From: Albimonas marina
GTDB taxonomy: Bacteria > Pseudomonadota > Alphaproteobacteria > Rhodobacterales > Rhodobacteraceae
DNA length: 64,000 nt
Direction: 5' to 3'
NCBI RefSeq assembly: GCF_029223255.1
Contig: NZ_JARHUC010000001.1
Coordinates: forward strand, 124,001 to 188,000
In this document: piece after piece, positions 56,248 to 64,000 of the stretch
How the letters are laid out: each line of letters begins with the position of its first letter
How positions within the stretch are numbered: position 1 is the stretch's first letter
Program-made: the position numbers and the translations under genes
Notes under the pieces: model-generated
The model's input: the letters and a program-made list of their open reading frames with translations, nothing else
Databases searched by the model: none
Told to the model about the DNA's origin: nothing

Positions 56248-57225
56248 TTATCCCGCCGCCACCCCCAGGGCCCGCGCGAACACCCCCCGGTCGACGTTGC
56301 CGCCGGTGGCCAGGACCAGCACCGCGTCGCCCTCGATCTCGTCCGCGCGGTAGAGCGCCCCGGCCAGCGCCGCGGCGCCGCCGGGCTCAACCACGATCTT
56401 CAGCCGCTCAAAGGCTTGCGCCATCGCGTTGAGACAGTCTTGATCGGAAACCGAAATGCCGGGCCCCGCCAGAGCCGACAGGATCGGCCAGGTGATCTCG
56501 CCCGGCGCAGGCGTCACGATCGCATCGCAGAGCGAGGCGCGACCTCCCGCCGCAGGCGTTCTTTCTCCGCTCCGCAGGGAGACCTGCCAGTCGTTCCAGT
56601 CCTCGGGCTCGGCCGGGCGCACGCGCAGGCCGGGCGCCTCGGCCGCCAGCGCCAGCGCCACGCCGCTCGAAAGCCCGCCGCCGCCGGTGCAGACCAGCAC
56701 GTCGGCCTCGCGCACCCCGGCCTCGGCCGCCTGCGCGGCCAGCTCCAGCCCCGCGGTGCCCTGGCCCGCGATCACCATCGGCTCGTCATAGGGGCGGATC
56801 AGGGTCAGGCCCCGCTCTTCGGCGAGGCGGGCGCCGATCTCCTCCCGGCTTTCGGTATAGCGGTCGTAGGTGATCACCTCCGCCCCGTAGGCGGCGGTGT
56901 TGGCGAGCTTCAGCTTCGGCGCGTCCGCCGGCATCAGGATCACCGCGGGGATCCCGTGCAGCTTCGCGGCGTAGGCGACCCCCTGCGCATGGTTGCCGGA
57001 GGAATAGGCGAAGACCCCCTTCGCCCTCACCTCAGGCGCCAGCGCCGAGATCGCCGACCAGGCGCCGCGGAACTTGAAGCTGCCGGTGTGCTGCAGGCAC
57101 TCGGCCTTCACCAGCACCCGGCGGCCGGCGAGTTCATTGAGGAACGGGCTTTCCAGCAGCGGCGTGCGGCGCACGACGGGGGCGAGCCGCTCGGCGGCGG
57201 CCCGGATGTCGGAGATGTCGACCAA
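56248..57225 (-). CDS. Threonine/serine dehydratase-type PLP enzyme
   Basis: A 325-residue fold-type II PLP enzyme. The PLP lysine K51 is in HTGSFKFRGAW, the substrate loop is SSGNHAQGVAYAAK and the phosphate-binding glycine loop is CTGGGGLSSGVALAL. It lacks the C-terminal regulatory domain of biosynthetic IlvA, so it is the catabolic or serine dehydratase type (threonine, serine or hydroxyaspartate). The start is a TTG at 57225 with GAGGAG upstream. The alpha/beta hydrolase gene lies 59 bp upstream on the same strand. Confidence 0.85.
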   Translation of the reverse strand: MVDISDIRAAAERLAPVVRRTPLLESPFLNELAGRRVLVKAECLQHTGSFKFRGAWSAISALAPEVRAKGVFAYSSGNHAQGVAYAAKLHGIPAVILMPADAPKLKLANTAAYGAEVITYDRYTESREEIGARLAEERGLTLIRPYDEPMVIAGQGTAGLELAAQAAEAGVREADVLVCTGGGGLSSGVALALAAEAPGLRVRPAEPEDWNDWQVSLRSGERTPAAGGRASLCDAIVTPAPGEITWPILSALAGPGISVSDQDCLNAMAQAFERLKIVVEPGGAAALAGALYRADEIEGDAVLVLATGGNVDRGVFARALGVAAG

Positions 57226-57284
57226 GGGAGGCTCCTCAGGGAACAGGCCAGGGATATCAGGTCGGGCGTATCAGGTCGGGGGGA

Positions 57285-58157
57285 TCAGCCGGCGCGGGCC
57301 AGCAGCGCGTCGATCGCCTCGACGCATTCGGGTTCGTCCAGCAGGGGGACGTGGGCGCGGTCGGGCACCGTGACCAGCGTGACGTTGGGCGAGACCGCGG
57401 CCATCCGCTCCGCCGTCTCGGCCGACAGGATGTCCGAGTTCGCGCCCCGCAGCACCAGCACCGGGCGCTGCGCCAGCGCCTGGAACAGGGGCCACAGGTC
57501 GGGCGCGGGCTCCCCCTTGGCGATGCGCTTCTCCAGCGCCGCGCCCTGGGCGGCCAGCGCCTCGCCCAGGCGCAGGTCGTACTTGAAGGCGACGCCGTCG
57601 GGCGTCTCCTCGGCCACCGCCTGGGCGATGCGCAGCCAGTCCTCGGCGGTCAGGGTCGGCGCGCCGGCGCGCCCGTCGGCCTGCATCGCCTGGGCCAGCT
57701 CCTCCAGCGAGCGCGCCTGGGGCGGCTTGCCCACGTAGGCCTTGATGCGGTCGAGCCCGGCCTGGTCGATCTCGGGCCCGATGTCGTTGAGGATCGCCGC
57801 CGCGATCCGCTCCGGCGCCGTGACGGCCGCCAGCATCGTGACCATCCCCCCGCGGGAGGTTCCCAGGAACGCCGCCCGCTCGATCTTCAGGTGGTCCAGC
57901 AAGGCGATCGCGTCGGCGGTCTCGGTCGGCAGGTCGTAGGTGTCGGGATCGGCGAAGTCCGAGACGCCCCGCCCCCGGGCGTCCAGCCGGATCACCCGGC
58001 GCGTCGGCGACAGGCGCGCGGCCACGGCGTCGAAATCGGCGTGGTTGCGGGTCAGCCCCGGCAGGCACAGCAGCGGCGGGCCCGCGTCGCGCGGCCCCTC
58101 GTCGATGAAGCCCAGGCGGGTGCCGTCGGGGGCGTCGAAGGAGTTGATCTTCACCAT
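57285..58157 (-). CDS. Alpha/beta hydrolase
   Basis: A 290-residue hydrolase with nucleophile S101 in FLGTSRGGMV, an acid residue likely in GANSDILSAET, and the His in PDRAHVPLLDEPE near the C-terminus. The oxyanion region is LPGLTRNHADF (32-42). Together with the haloacid dehalogenase immediately upstream (10 bp between the genes) it may form a small catabolic operon, but the substrate is not identified. Start ATG at 58157. Confidence 0.88.
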   Translation of the reverse strand: MVKINSFDAPDGTRLGFIDEGPRDAGPPLLCLPGLTRNHADFDAVAARLSPTRRVIRLDARGRGVSDFADPDTYDLPTETADAIALLDHLKIERAAFLGTSRGGMVTMLAAVTAPERIAAAILNDIGPEIDQAGLDRIKAYVGKPPQARSLEELAQAMQADGRAGAPTLTAEDWLRIAQAVAEETPDGVAFKYDLRLGEALAAQGAALEKRIAKGEPAPDLWPLFQALAQRPVLVLRGANSDILSAETAERMAAVSPNVTLVTVPDRAHVPLLDEPECVEAIDALLARAG

Positions 58158-58167
58158 GAGGAGGCCT

Positions 58168-58854
58168 TCACCAGTTGGCGGCGAGTTCCGGGATCCCGGT
58201 CAGGTCGGAGGCCACCTTGTGGGGCTTCCAGGGCAGGCGGTCCATGGGGTCTCCGGCCCGGTTCACCCAGACGCAGCGGAAGCCGTAGCCCGCGGCGGCG
58301 GCGGCGTCCCAGCCGTTGGAGGAGACGAACAGCACCTCCCGCGGGGTGCGCCCGAAGGCGTGGCCGACCAGGTCGTAGACCTCGCGCGCGGGCTTGAAGA
58401 CGCCCACGCTCTCGACCGAGAGCATCTCGTCCAGCAGATCGCGGATCCCGGCCGAGGCGGCCGCCCCCTCCAGCATGGCGGGCGAGCCGTTGGACAGGAT
58501 CGCCGTCTCCCTCCCCGCCGCCTTCAGGGCGCGCAACATGTCGGGAACCTCCGGATAGGCCTCGAGCGCGAAGTAGAGGTCGAGCAGCGCCTGCCGCTCC
58601 CCCTCCGCCACGCCGCCCACCGCCTCGATGGCGAAGTCGAGCCCGTCCTGGGTGACCTGCCAGAAATCGGTGTGCACCCCGGCGGTGGCGCGCAGCCAGG
58701 AGTATTGCAGCTGCTTGAGGCGCCACAGCTCGGCGATGCGCGGCCACTTGGCGGCGAAATCCTCGTGTCCCGGCCGCTCGGCCAGCCGCCTCGCGGCGGC
58801 CGCGACGTCGAACAGGGTGCCGTAGGCGTCGAAGACGCAGGTGGCGATGGCCAT
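58168..58854 (-). CDS. (S)-2-haloacid dehalogenase type II (HAD superfamily)
   Basis: A 228-residue HAD-family enzyme that removes halide from short 2-haloacids by an aspartyl ester mechanism. The nucleophile D9 is in VFDAYGTLFD, and the family marks LSNGSPAML, SVESVGVFKPAREVYDLV and FVSSNGWDAAAAAGYGF are all present. These are the type II L-DEX features. A physiological role other than dehalogenation is possible. ATG at 58854 with GGGAG upstream. It heads the group with the hydrolase. Repeat copy B lies upstream. Confidence 0.9.
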   Translation of the reverse strand: MAIATCVFDAYGTLFDVAAAARRLAERPGHEDFAAKWPRIAELWRLKQLQYSWLRATAGVHTDFWQVTQDGLDFAIEAVGGVAEGERQALLDLYFALEAYPEVPDMLRALKAAGRETAILSNGSPAMLEGAAASAGIRDLLDEMLSVESVGVFKPAREVYDLVGHAFGRTPREVLFVSSNGWDAAAAAGYGFRCVWVNRAGDPMDRLPWKPHKVASDLTGIPELAANW

Positions 58855-59008
58855 CGGGTTCTCCCCCCTGGTGGTCCCCCGCGGTCCGGGGCCGGCGGAG
58901 CATCGCCCGCCCCCGCCCCCCCGCGCAAGGCGCGAAGCCGCGGCGCCTCCCGCAACCCAGCGCCACGCGCCCCCCGCTGCGACGCCCCCCCGCGCAACGC
59001 CCGCCCCA

Positions 59009-59315
59009 CGCGCCCCGGCGCAACGCCCGCAGGCCCGCGCGAAGCGCCTGTTCTTCGGAGCCGTCCGTCGCTGATGCCGTAAAGAGCGACTCGCCCGCCG
59101 GGGTCAGGGATCGCGAAGCGACCCCGCGCCTGCGCGGGGCTTGTCCTTGACCCCGGCGGGCGAGTCGCTCAGGCATCTTCAGCGACGGACGGCTGCGAAG
59201 GACAGGCGCGGCCCTGTTCTTTGGTGAGCTCCCGAAGCGACCTTCCGGGCGCGCCCAAGCGCGCCCCCGCGCAGCGGCCAGCCGACGAGCCCCGCCTCGG
59301 AGGCCCCCCCTCCCC
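59009..59315 (+). repeat. Dispersed modular palindromic element, copy B (type 2 tail)
   Basis: This and the 150 bp before it fill the 462-bp gap between the dehalogenase and the histidine kinase gene. Head: 59009-59046. Palindrome: 59045-59208 (164 bp), inner arms GACTCGCCCGCCGGGGTC and its complement, outer arms containing CCGTCCGTCGCTGA and its complement. CCTGTTCTT is at 59047-59055 and 59213-59221. The tail (59222-59315) is type 2, nearly identical to copy D, and ends one base before the kinase stop codon (59317-59319). Confidence 0.85.
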
Positions 59316-59316
59316 G

Positions 59317-60648
59317 TCAGCGCGGGATCCGCAGGACCACGCGCAGCCCCCCCAGCGTCTCGGAGCTTTCCAGCGTCAGCGCCCCGCCGTGCGCCCGCGC
59401 GATGTCGAGCGCGATGGCGAGGCCCAGCCCCACGCCGCCGCCCTCGTTCTGGTTGCGGCTCTCGTCGAGGCGCGAGAAGGGCCTCAGCGCCGTCTCCCGC
59501 TTGTCCTCGGGGATGCCGGGTCCGTCGTCCTCGACCGACCATTCCACGAACAGCCGCCCCAGCCGCATCCGCGCCTCGACGTGGTCGCCGTAGCGGGCCG
59601 CGTTCGACAGCAGGTTCCCCAGCGCGCGGGAGATCGCGCCCGCCCGCAGGGTCACCGGCTCGGGCGGGCGCGAGTCCTCGGCCAGGGACACGCGCACGTC
59701 GGCGCCGGCGCGGCGGGCGTCGGCGGCGGCGGCCTCCAGCAGTTCCAGCGGATCGGCCTCCGACGCGGTCTCCCCGGCGCCGCCGCGGGCGAAGTCGAGG
59801 AACTCGCCCAGCATCCGCTCCATCTCGTGGATGTCCTTGGCGAGGTCGTCGCGGTCGGGGCTGTCGTCGAGCATCTCGACCGCCAGCCGCATCCGGGTCA
59901 GGGGCGTGCGCAGGTCGTGGCTGACGCCGTAGAGCATGTTGGTGCGCTGCTCCATCGCCCGCTCGACCCGGCGGCGCATGTCGAGGAAGGCGGCGCCGGC
60001 GCGGCGCACCTCCTCGGCGCCGGCGGGGCGGAAGGGGACCACGCGGCCGCGTCCGAAGCCCTCGGCGGCGTTGGCGAGCTGGCGGATCGGCTTCACCTGG
60101 TTGCGCAGGAACAGGACCGCCACCACCGCCAGCAGGAAGGCGGTGGCCACCATCCAGACCAGCAGGATGTGGGGGTTCGAGGCGATGGTGCGCTTGCGCG
60201 GGATCAGGGCGCGGATCACGCCCTTTTCGGTCTGGATCTTCACCTCGACGTCGCGGTTGTAGCGCACCAGGTCGATGGCGATGGGGCGCGCGATCTCGGC
60301 GCGCAGACGCTCGGCCAGCGCGTTGCCGGAGACGTCGTAGAAGAGCTGCGCGTTCTTCTCGGAGACCGTCGCCCCGGGATCGAGCGCCAGCGTCATGCCC
60401 AGGGGGCGGGCGATGTTCTCCAGCCGGATCCGGGCGCCCTCGACGTCGGGCGCGCTCTCGACCGCGTTGACGGCGTAGATCAGCTCCAGCGCCACCGATC
60501 CCGCCATCTGCTGGGTGACGCCGGCGTAATGGTTCTGGATGAACAGGCCCGCCACCACCAGCTGCAGCAGCACGATGGGCGCCAGCAGGATCAGCAGCGC
60601 GCGGCCGAACAGGCTGCGCGGCAGGTATTTCTTGTAAGCCTTGGCCAT
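59317..60648 (-). CDS. Sensor histidine kinase, EnvZ-like, no partner gene nearby
   Basis: A 443-residue membrane kinase. TM1 is about 17-38 and TM2 about 161-181, with a periplasmic domain of about 120 residues between them. HAMP is about 182-235 (PIRQLANAAEGFGRG), and H244 is in GVSHDLRTPLTRMRLAVEML. N-box NLLSNAARYGD and G-boxes DDGPGIPEDKR, GGVGLGLAIA follow. It resembles EnvZ-type kinases. No response-regulator gene is adjacent, so its partner must be elsewhere. Start ATG at 60648. Downstream lies repeat copy B. Confidence 0.92.
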   Translation of the reverse strand: MAKAYKKYLPRSLFGRALLILLAPIVLLQLVVAGLFIQNHYAGVTQQMAGSVALELIYAVNAVESAPDVEGARIRLENIARPLGMTLALDPGATVSEKNAQLFYDVSGNALAERLRAEIARPIAIDLVRYNRDVEVKIQTEKGVIRALIPRKRTIASNPHILLVWMVATAFLLAVVAVLFLRNQVKPIRQLANAAEGFGRGRVVPFRPAGAEEVRRAGAAFLDMRRRVERAMEQRTNMLYGVSHDLRTPLTRMRLAVEMLDDSPDRDDLAKDIHEMERMLGEFLDFARGGAGETASEADPLELLEAAAADARRAGADVRVSLAEDSRPPEPVTLRAGAISRALGNLLSNAARYGDHVEARMRLGRLFVEWSVEDDGPGIPEDKRETALRPFSRLDESRNQNEGGGVGLGLAIALDIARAHGGALTLESSETLGGLRVVLRIPR

Positions 60649-60784
60649 GCGCGACAGGGTGCGCGCGACGAGGCCCGGACGCAATGGGCCCGGATGCGAC
60701 GGGCGCCGCGGAGACGGCCCCGCAGGACACGGGCCCGGCCGCGCCTTTCCGCCCCCCGCCGCGCCCGATGGAGGAGTCCCCCCG

Positions 60785-61759
60785 ATGAGCGCAGGCCCCA
60801 CCACCGCCGACCCGTTCGACCGCCGCCCGGACGCCGAGCTCGGCCACGCCGGCCCGCTGGTCGCGCTCGAGCCCGGCCTGCGCCGGGTCACCTGCCCCAA
60901 TCCCTCGCCCATGACCTTCACCGGCACCCGCACCTATATCGTCGGCCGGGGCGAGGTGGCGGTCGTCGACCCCGGTCCCGAGCATCCCGGCCATCTCGAG
61001 GCGACCCTCGCGGCGCTGGAGCCGGGGGAGCGCGTCTCGCACATCGTCCTCACTCACACGCACATCGACCATTCTCCCGGCGTTCCCGCGCTTAAGGCGC
61101 GCACCGGGGCGCAGACCTGGGCCTTCGGTCCCCATGGCGCGGGCATGTCCGAGCGGATGCAGGCGCTGGCCGCCTCGGGCGCGAAGCTGGGCGGGGGCGA
61201 GGGCGGGGACCGGAGCTTCCAGCCCGACCGCACGCTCGCGGACGGGGAGCGGCTGGAGGGCGCGGGCTGGGCGCTGACCGCGATCCACACGCCGGGGCAC
61301 ATCTCGAACCACCTCGCCTTCGAGGTGGAGGCCGAAGGGATGGCGCCGGGCCTCGTGCTGTCGGGCGATCACGTGATGGGCTGGGCGACCTCGATCGTCT
61401 CGCCCCCCGACGGGGACATGGCGGCCTACATGGCGAGCCTGCGCAAGCTGCAGGGCCGCGGCCACCGGGTGTTCCACGCCGGCCACGGCCACCCGATCGA
61501 GGACCCCGAGGCGATGATCGCCCACCTGATCGCCCACCGCGAAAGCCGGGTGCGGCAGGTGCTGGCGGCGCTGCCCTCGCCCGGCATGCCCGGCAAGGAC
61601 CCGCTGGAGCTGGCGCGGGGGATCTACACCGACGTCGATCCCGCCCTGATCGGGGCGGCGGCGCGCAACGTCTTCTCGGTGCTGCTGGGGCTGGTCGAGG
61701 ACGGGCGGGCGGAGCACGAGGGCGTGCTCTCGGACCAGGCGAAGTTCCGCCACCGGTAG
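60785..61759 (+). CDS. Metallo-beta-lactamase fold hydrolase (LACTB2-like)
   Basis: A 324-residue MBL-fold protein with the metal site HTHIDH (H91, H93, D95, H96), a further His in IHTPGHISNHLAFEVE, Asp in LSGDHVMGW and a C-terminal winged-helix-like domain with HLIAHRESRVRQVLAAL, PLELARGIYTDVDP and LLGLVEDGRAEH. This organisation is that of LACTB2/RNase-like MBL proteins in bacteria; the substrate is not known. ATG at 60785. Repeat copy C starts about 13 nt after the stop. Confidence 0.85.
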   Translation: MSAGPTTADPFDRRPDAELGHAGPLVALEPGLRRVTCPNPSPMTFTGTRTYIVGRGEVAVVDPGPEHPGHLEATLAALEPGERVSHIVLTHTHIDHSPGVPALKARTGAQTWAFGPHGAGMSERMQALAASGAKLGGGEGGDRSFQPDRTLADGERLEGAGWALTAIHTPGHISNHLAFEVEAEGMAPGLVLSGDHVMGWATSIVSPPDGDMAAYMASLRKLQGRGHRVFHAGHGHPIEDPEAMIAHLIAHRESRVRQVLAALPSPGMPGKDPLELARGIYTDVDPALIGAAARNVFSVLLGLVEDGRAEHEGVLSDQAKFRHR

Positions 61760-61771
61760 GGGGCGGGGAAC

Positions 61772-62055
61772 CGGGGACGGAGGCGCCCTGCGGGCGGGCT
61801 TGGGCCTGCGGCGGGCGGTGCGCCTGGAGGGGGGAGGGCGGGAGCCTCCGGCGGGCTCCTGACTCACCAAAGAACAAGCCCGCGCCTGTTCTCCGGAGCC
61901 GTCTCTCGCTGATGGATGCCTGAGCGACTCGGCCCGCGGGGTCAAGGACAAGCCGACTTCGCCGGTCGCTCCGCGATCCTTGACCCCGCGGGCCGAGTCG
62001 CTCTTTCCGGCATCCGCGAGAGACGGCTCCGGAGAACAGGCGCTTCGCGAGGGCC
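61772..62055 (-). repeat. Dispersed modular palindromic element, copy C (type 1 tail, inverted)
   Basis: Reverse orientation relative to A, B and D. It occupies most of the 421-bp gap between the MBL gene and gpmI. The tail (about 61772-61870) matches copy A (GGGAGCCTCCGGCGGGCTCC region, read in reverse). Palindrome: 61883-62042 (160 bp), with a 27-nt outer arm and a 26-nt inner arm that are each perfectly paired; the inner arm includes GACTCGGCCCGCGGGGTC. Its apical loop differs from A and B. The flanking 9-mers are degenerate (CCTGTTCTC and CTTGTTCTT). Confidence 0.85.
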
Positions 62056-62180
62056 GTGGGCGTCGCGCCGAGGCGCCGGCGGCGACCGGAGCGCGGGACG
62101 GACCCCGCGTCGCGTTCCGTCGCGGGGCGCGGAGGCCTAGGTAGGGGGCAGGCCCCCGAAGACCGCAGGAGACGACCGAG

Positions 62181-63725
62181 ATGAGCCAACCTCCGAAGCC
62201 CGTCGTGCTGGTGATCCTCGACGGCTGGGGCCTGCGGGCGGAGACCGAGGGCAACGCGGTCGCCCAGGCGAACACCCCCACCTTCGACGCCCTGATGACG
62301 GGGCTGCCCAACGCCACGCTGAAGGCCTGCGGCAATGCCGTGGGGCTGCCGGAGGGGCAGATGGGCAACTCCGAGGTCGGGCACACCAACATCGGCGCCG
62401 GCCGCGTCGTGTGGATGGACCTGCCCAAGATCGACCGGGCCATCGAGGACGGGTCCTTCGCGAAGAACGAGGTCCTGCAGGGCTTCATCAAAAAGGTGCA
62501 GGCCGCGGGCGGGACCGCGCATGTGGCGGGGCTTGTCTCGCCCGGCGGGGTGCACTCGCACCAGCGGCACATGGCGGAGGCGGCGAAGGTCCTCGCCGGG
62601 GCCGGGCTGAAGGTGAAGCTGCACGCCTATCTCGACGGGCGCGACACGCCGCCGAAGTCGGCGCCGGGCTACCTGCAGACGCTGGAGGACGACATCGAAG
62701 GCGTCGAGGGCGTCTCGATCGCCACCGTCGTCGGGCGCTTCTTCGCCATGGACCGGGACAACCGCTGGGACCGGGTCGCGGCGGCCTACGAGCTGATGGT
62801 GCTCGCCAAGGGCGACAAGGCCGACAGCGCGGTCGCCGCCGCCGAGGCGGGGCATGCGGCGGGGGAGACGGACGAGTTCGTCTCGCCCCACGTGATCGGC
62901 GACTACGCGGGGATGAAGGAGGGCGACGGCCTCCTCTTCATCAACTTCCGCGCCGACCGGGCGCGGGAGATCCTCTCGGCCCTCGCGGCGCCGGAGTTCG
63001 ACGGGTTCGACCGGGGCGAGGCGCCGAAGTTCTCGGCCGTGGCGGGGATGGTCGAATATTCCTCCGAGCACGCAAAGTTCATGCCGGCGATGTTCCCGCC
63101 CGAGGAGATCGTGAACACGCTGGGCGAGTGGGTGGCCAAGAAGGGCAAGGCGCAGATGCGCCTCGCTGAGACCGAGAAATACCCTCACGTCACCTTCTTC
63201 CTCAACGGCGGCGAGGAGGTCGCGAACCCCGCCGAGGACCGCCACATGGCGCCCTCGCCCTACGTGAAGACCTACGACCAGCAGCCCGAGATGGCGGAGC
63301 CCGAGGTGACCCACCGGCTGGTGGAAGCCATCCGGCGCGGCAAGCACGACCTGATCGTGTGCAACTTCGCCAACCCGGACATGGTGGGCCACACCGGCGA
63401 CCTGGGCGCCGCCATCGCGGCGGTCGAGGCGGTGGACGCGGGCCTGGGCAAGGCGATCAAGGCGCTGGAGACCGTGGGCGGGGCGATGATCGTCACCGCC
63501 GACCACGGCAACTGCGAGACGATGATCGACCCCGAGACCGGCGGCCCCCACACCGCCCACACGCTGAACCCGGTGCCGGTGATCCTGGTGGGCGGGCCCG
63601 AGGGCGCGCGCCTGCGCGAGGACGGGGTGCTGGGCGACCTCGCCCCCACCCTGCTGGAGCTGATGCGCCTCTCCCAGCCCGAGGAGATGACCGGCCGCTC
63701 CCTGATCGTGCGCGCGAACGCCTGA
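62181..63725 (+). CDS. gpmI: 2,3-bisphosphoglycerate-independent phosphoglycerate mutase
   Basis: Cofactor-independent mutase of glycolysis, interconverting 3- and 2-phosphoglycerate through a phosphoserine. The 514-residue protein has D14 in VILDGWG, the phospho-accepting serine S64 in MGNSEVGHTNIGAGR, and further metal ligands in NFANPDMVGHTGD and VTADHGNCE. The ATG at 62181 lies after AGGAGACGACCGAG. The stop overlaps the next start by one base (TGATG), suggesting translational coupling. Confidence 0.97.
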   Translation: MSQPPKPVVLVILDGWGLRAETEGNAVAQANTPTFDALMTGLPNATLKACGNAVGLPEGQMGNSEVGHTNIGAGRVVWMDLPKIDRAIEDGSFAKNEVLQGFIKKVQAAGGTAHVAGLVSPGGVHSHQRHMAEAAKVLAGAGLKVKLHAYLDGRDTPPKSAPGYLQTLEDDIEGVEGVSIATVVGRFFAMDRDNRWDRVAAAYELMVLAKGDKADSAVAAAEAGHAAGETDEFVSPHVIGDYAGMKEGDGLLFINFRADRAREILSALAAPEFDGFDRGEAPKFSAVAGMVEYSSEHAKFMPAMFPPEEIVNTLGEWVAKKGKAQMRLAETEKYPHVTFFLNGGEEVANPAEDRHMAPSPYVKTYDQQPEMAEPEVTHRLVEAIRRGKHDLIVCNFANPDMVGHTGDLGAAIAAVEAVDAGLGKAIKALETVGGAMIVTADHGNCETMIDPETGGPHTAHTLNPVPVILVGGPEGARLREDGVLGDLAPTLLELMRLSQPEEMTGRSLIVRANA

Positions 63726-64000
63726 TGCGGCGGGCGCGGGCCCTGCCGGCGCTGCTGATCGCGGCGCTCGCGGCGCCTCCGGCGGCGCCGGGGCCGGCGC
63801 GCGCGCAGACGACGTCGGCGCAGGCGCCCGCGGCGGGGGTGCTGCCCGGCGCCTCCTCGGCCGAGGCGCTGGCGACGGAGGCGCGCGAGGCGCTGCAGGC
63901 CGCCGACCTGGCGCTGGCGGGCGCCGAGGACGACGCCGCCCGCCGCGCCGCCGCCACCCGCGCCGGCGCGGCGGGCGAAGCGACCCTGGCCGCGATGCGC
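63725..64000 (+). CDS. Secreted protein, N-terminal part, probably EnvC/murein hydrolase activator; cut by window end
   Basis: 92 codons run to the end of the window. A signal peptide is evident (MRRARALPALLIAALAAP...ARAQ, cleavage after about residue 27), followed by Ala/Glu-rich sequence of the type that forms a coiled coil (EAREALQAADLALAGAEDDAARRAAA). In proteobacteria gpmI is commonly followed by an EnvC-family activator of amidases or a ctpA protease, and the coiled-coil start fits EnvC. The catalytic-like LytM domain, if present, lies beyond the window. Confidence 0.55.
   Translation, partial: MRRARALPALLIAALAAPPAAPGPARAQTTSAQAPAAGVLPGASSAEALATEAREALQAADLALAGAEDDAARRAAATRAGAAGEATLAAMR

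Noticed and set aside
58151-62572. A 1473-codon minus-strand open frame
   Set aside because: It crosses repeats B and C and antisense parts of the histidine kinase, MBL and gpmI genes, with no conserved protein features.

Overview
The window is about 64 kb of very GC-rich (roughly 70% by eye) alphaproteobacterial chromosome. Gene content and order point to Rhodobacterales (Rhodobacteraceae/Paracoccaceae): divergent priA next to a TalC-type aldolase, DUF484 and xerC; gshB-yraN-rsmI divergent from an LppC-like lipoprotein; lppC-glnD-murJ; DUF2842 with purA; an alphaproteobacterial SerC with SerA; ccmC-ccmD-ccmG; DUF2867, haloacid dehalogenase and sarcosine/dimethylglycine dehydrogenase-like genes. 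The species cannot be named from the sequence alone. No rRNA, tRNA, CRISPR array, prophage or plasmid region was recognised.

Layout. 1-3255: priA (5' part), transaldolase/aldolase, DUF484, xerC. 3627-6147: three-gene nucleotide-sugar operon (rfbC, an SDR epimerase, rfbD). 6299-10131: globin, nitroreductase, DUF2867, lepA. 10128-11944: island-like segment with an AT-richer orphan gene and a REP-associated tyrosine transposase (RAYT) flanked by two inverted REP pairs. 12056-19257: periplasmic 5'-nucleotidase, cysteine-cluster protein, small membrane protein, MFS transporter, large unknown membrane protein, GNAT enzyme. 19285-21294: PhoP/PhoQ-like two-component system with a visible promoter. 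21872-25102: DUF2842, purA, rmuC. 25236-27320: large RTX protein. 27550-30839: serine operon serC-hypothetical-serA. 31078-38874: lipoprotein, DUF454, HU, mutS, comM, gshB, yraN. 38929-48694: rsmI, LppC-like lipoprotein, glnD, murJ, rhomboid protease, trpS, yciB. 48779-51539: second RTX protein and ccmG-ccmD-ccmC. 51755-58854: cupin, FAD/GcvT dehydrogenase, PNPOx-like protein, threonine/serine dehydratase, alpha/beta hydrolase, haloacid dehalogenase. 59317-64000: orphan histidine kinase, MBL-fold hydrolase, gpmI and the start of a secreted protein, probably EnvC-like.

Most genes are housekeeping. The unusual material lies between genes. The strongest candidate for something undescribed is a dispersed modular element present four times (3284-3600, 14404-14527, 59009-59315, 61772-62055). 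Three copies carry a long palindrome of about 160-165 bp whose arms differ between copies but stay complementary within each copy. Copies A and B are flanked by exact 9-bp direct repeats, which the fourth copy has once and without the palindrome. Two alternative tail modules follow, and in three copies the tail lies close to the stop codon of a neighbouring gene. Separate items are the RAYT/REP module, a 24-bp perfect hairpin whose loop is a G-quadruplex motif (35471-35536), a 31-bp tandem repeat array at a convergent gene end (15158-15281), and a structured stretch with a terminator that could be a small RNA (55972-56110).
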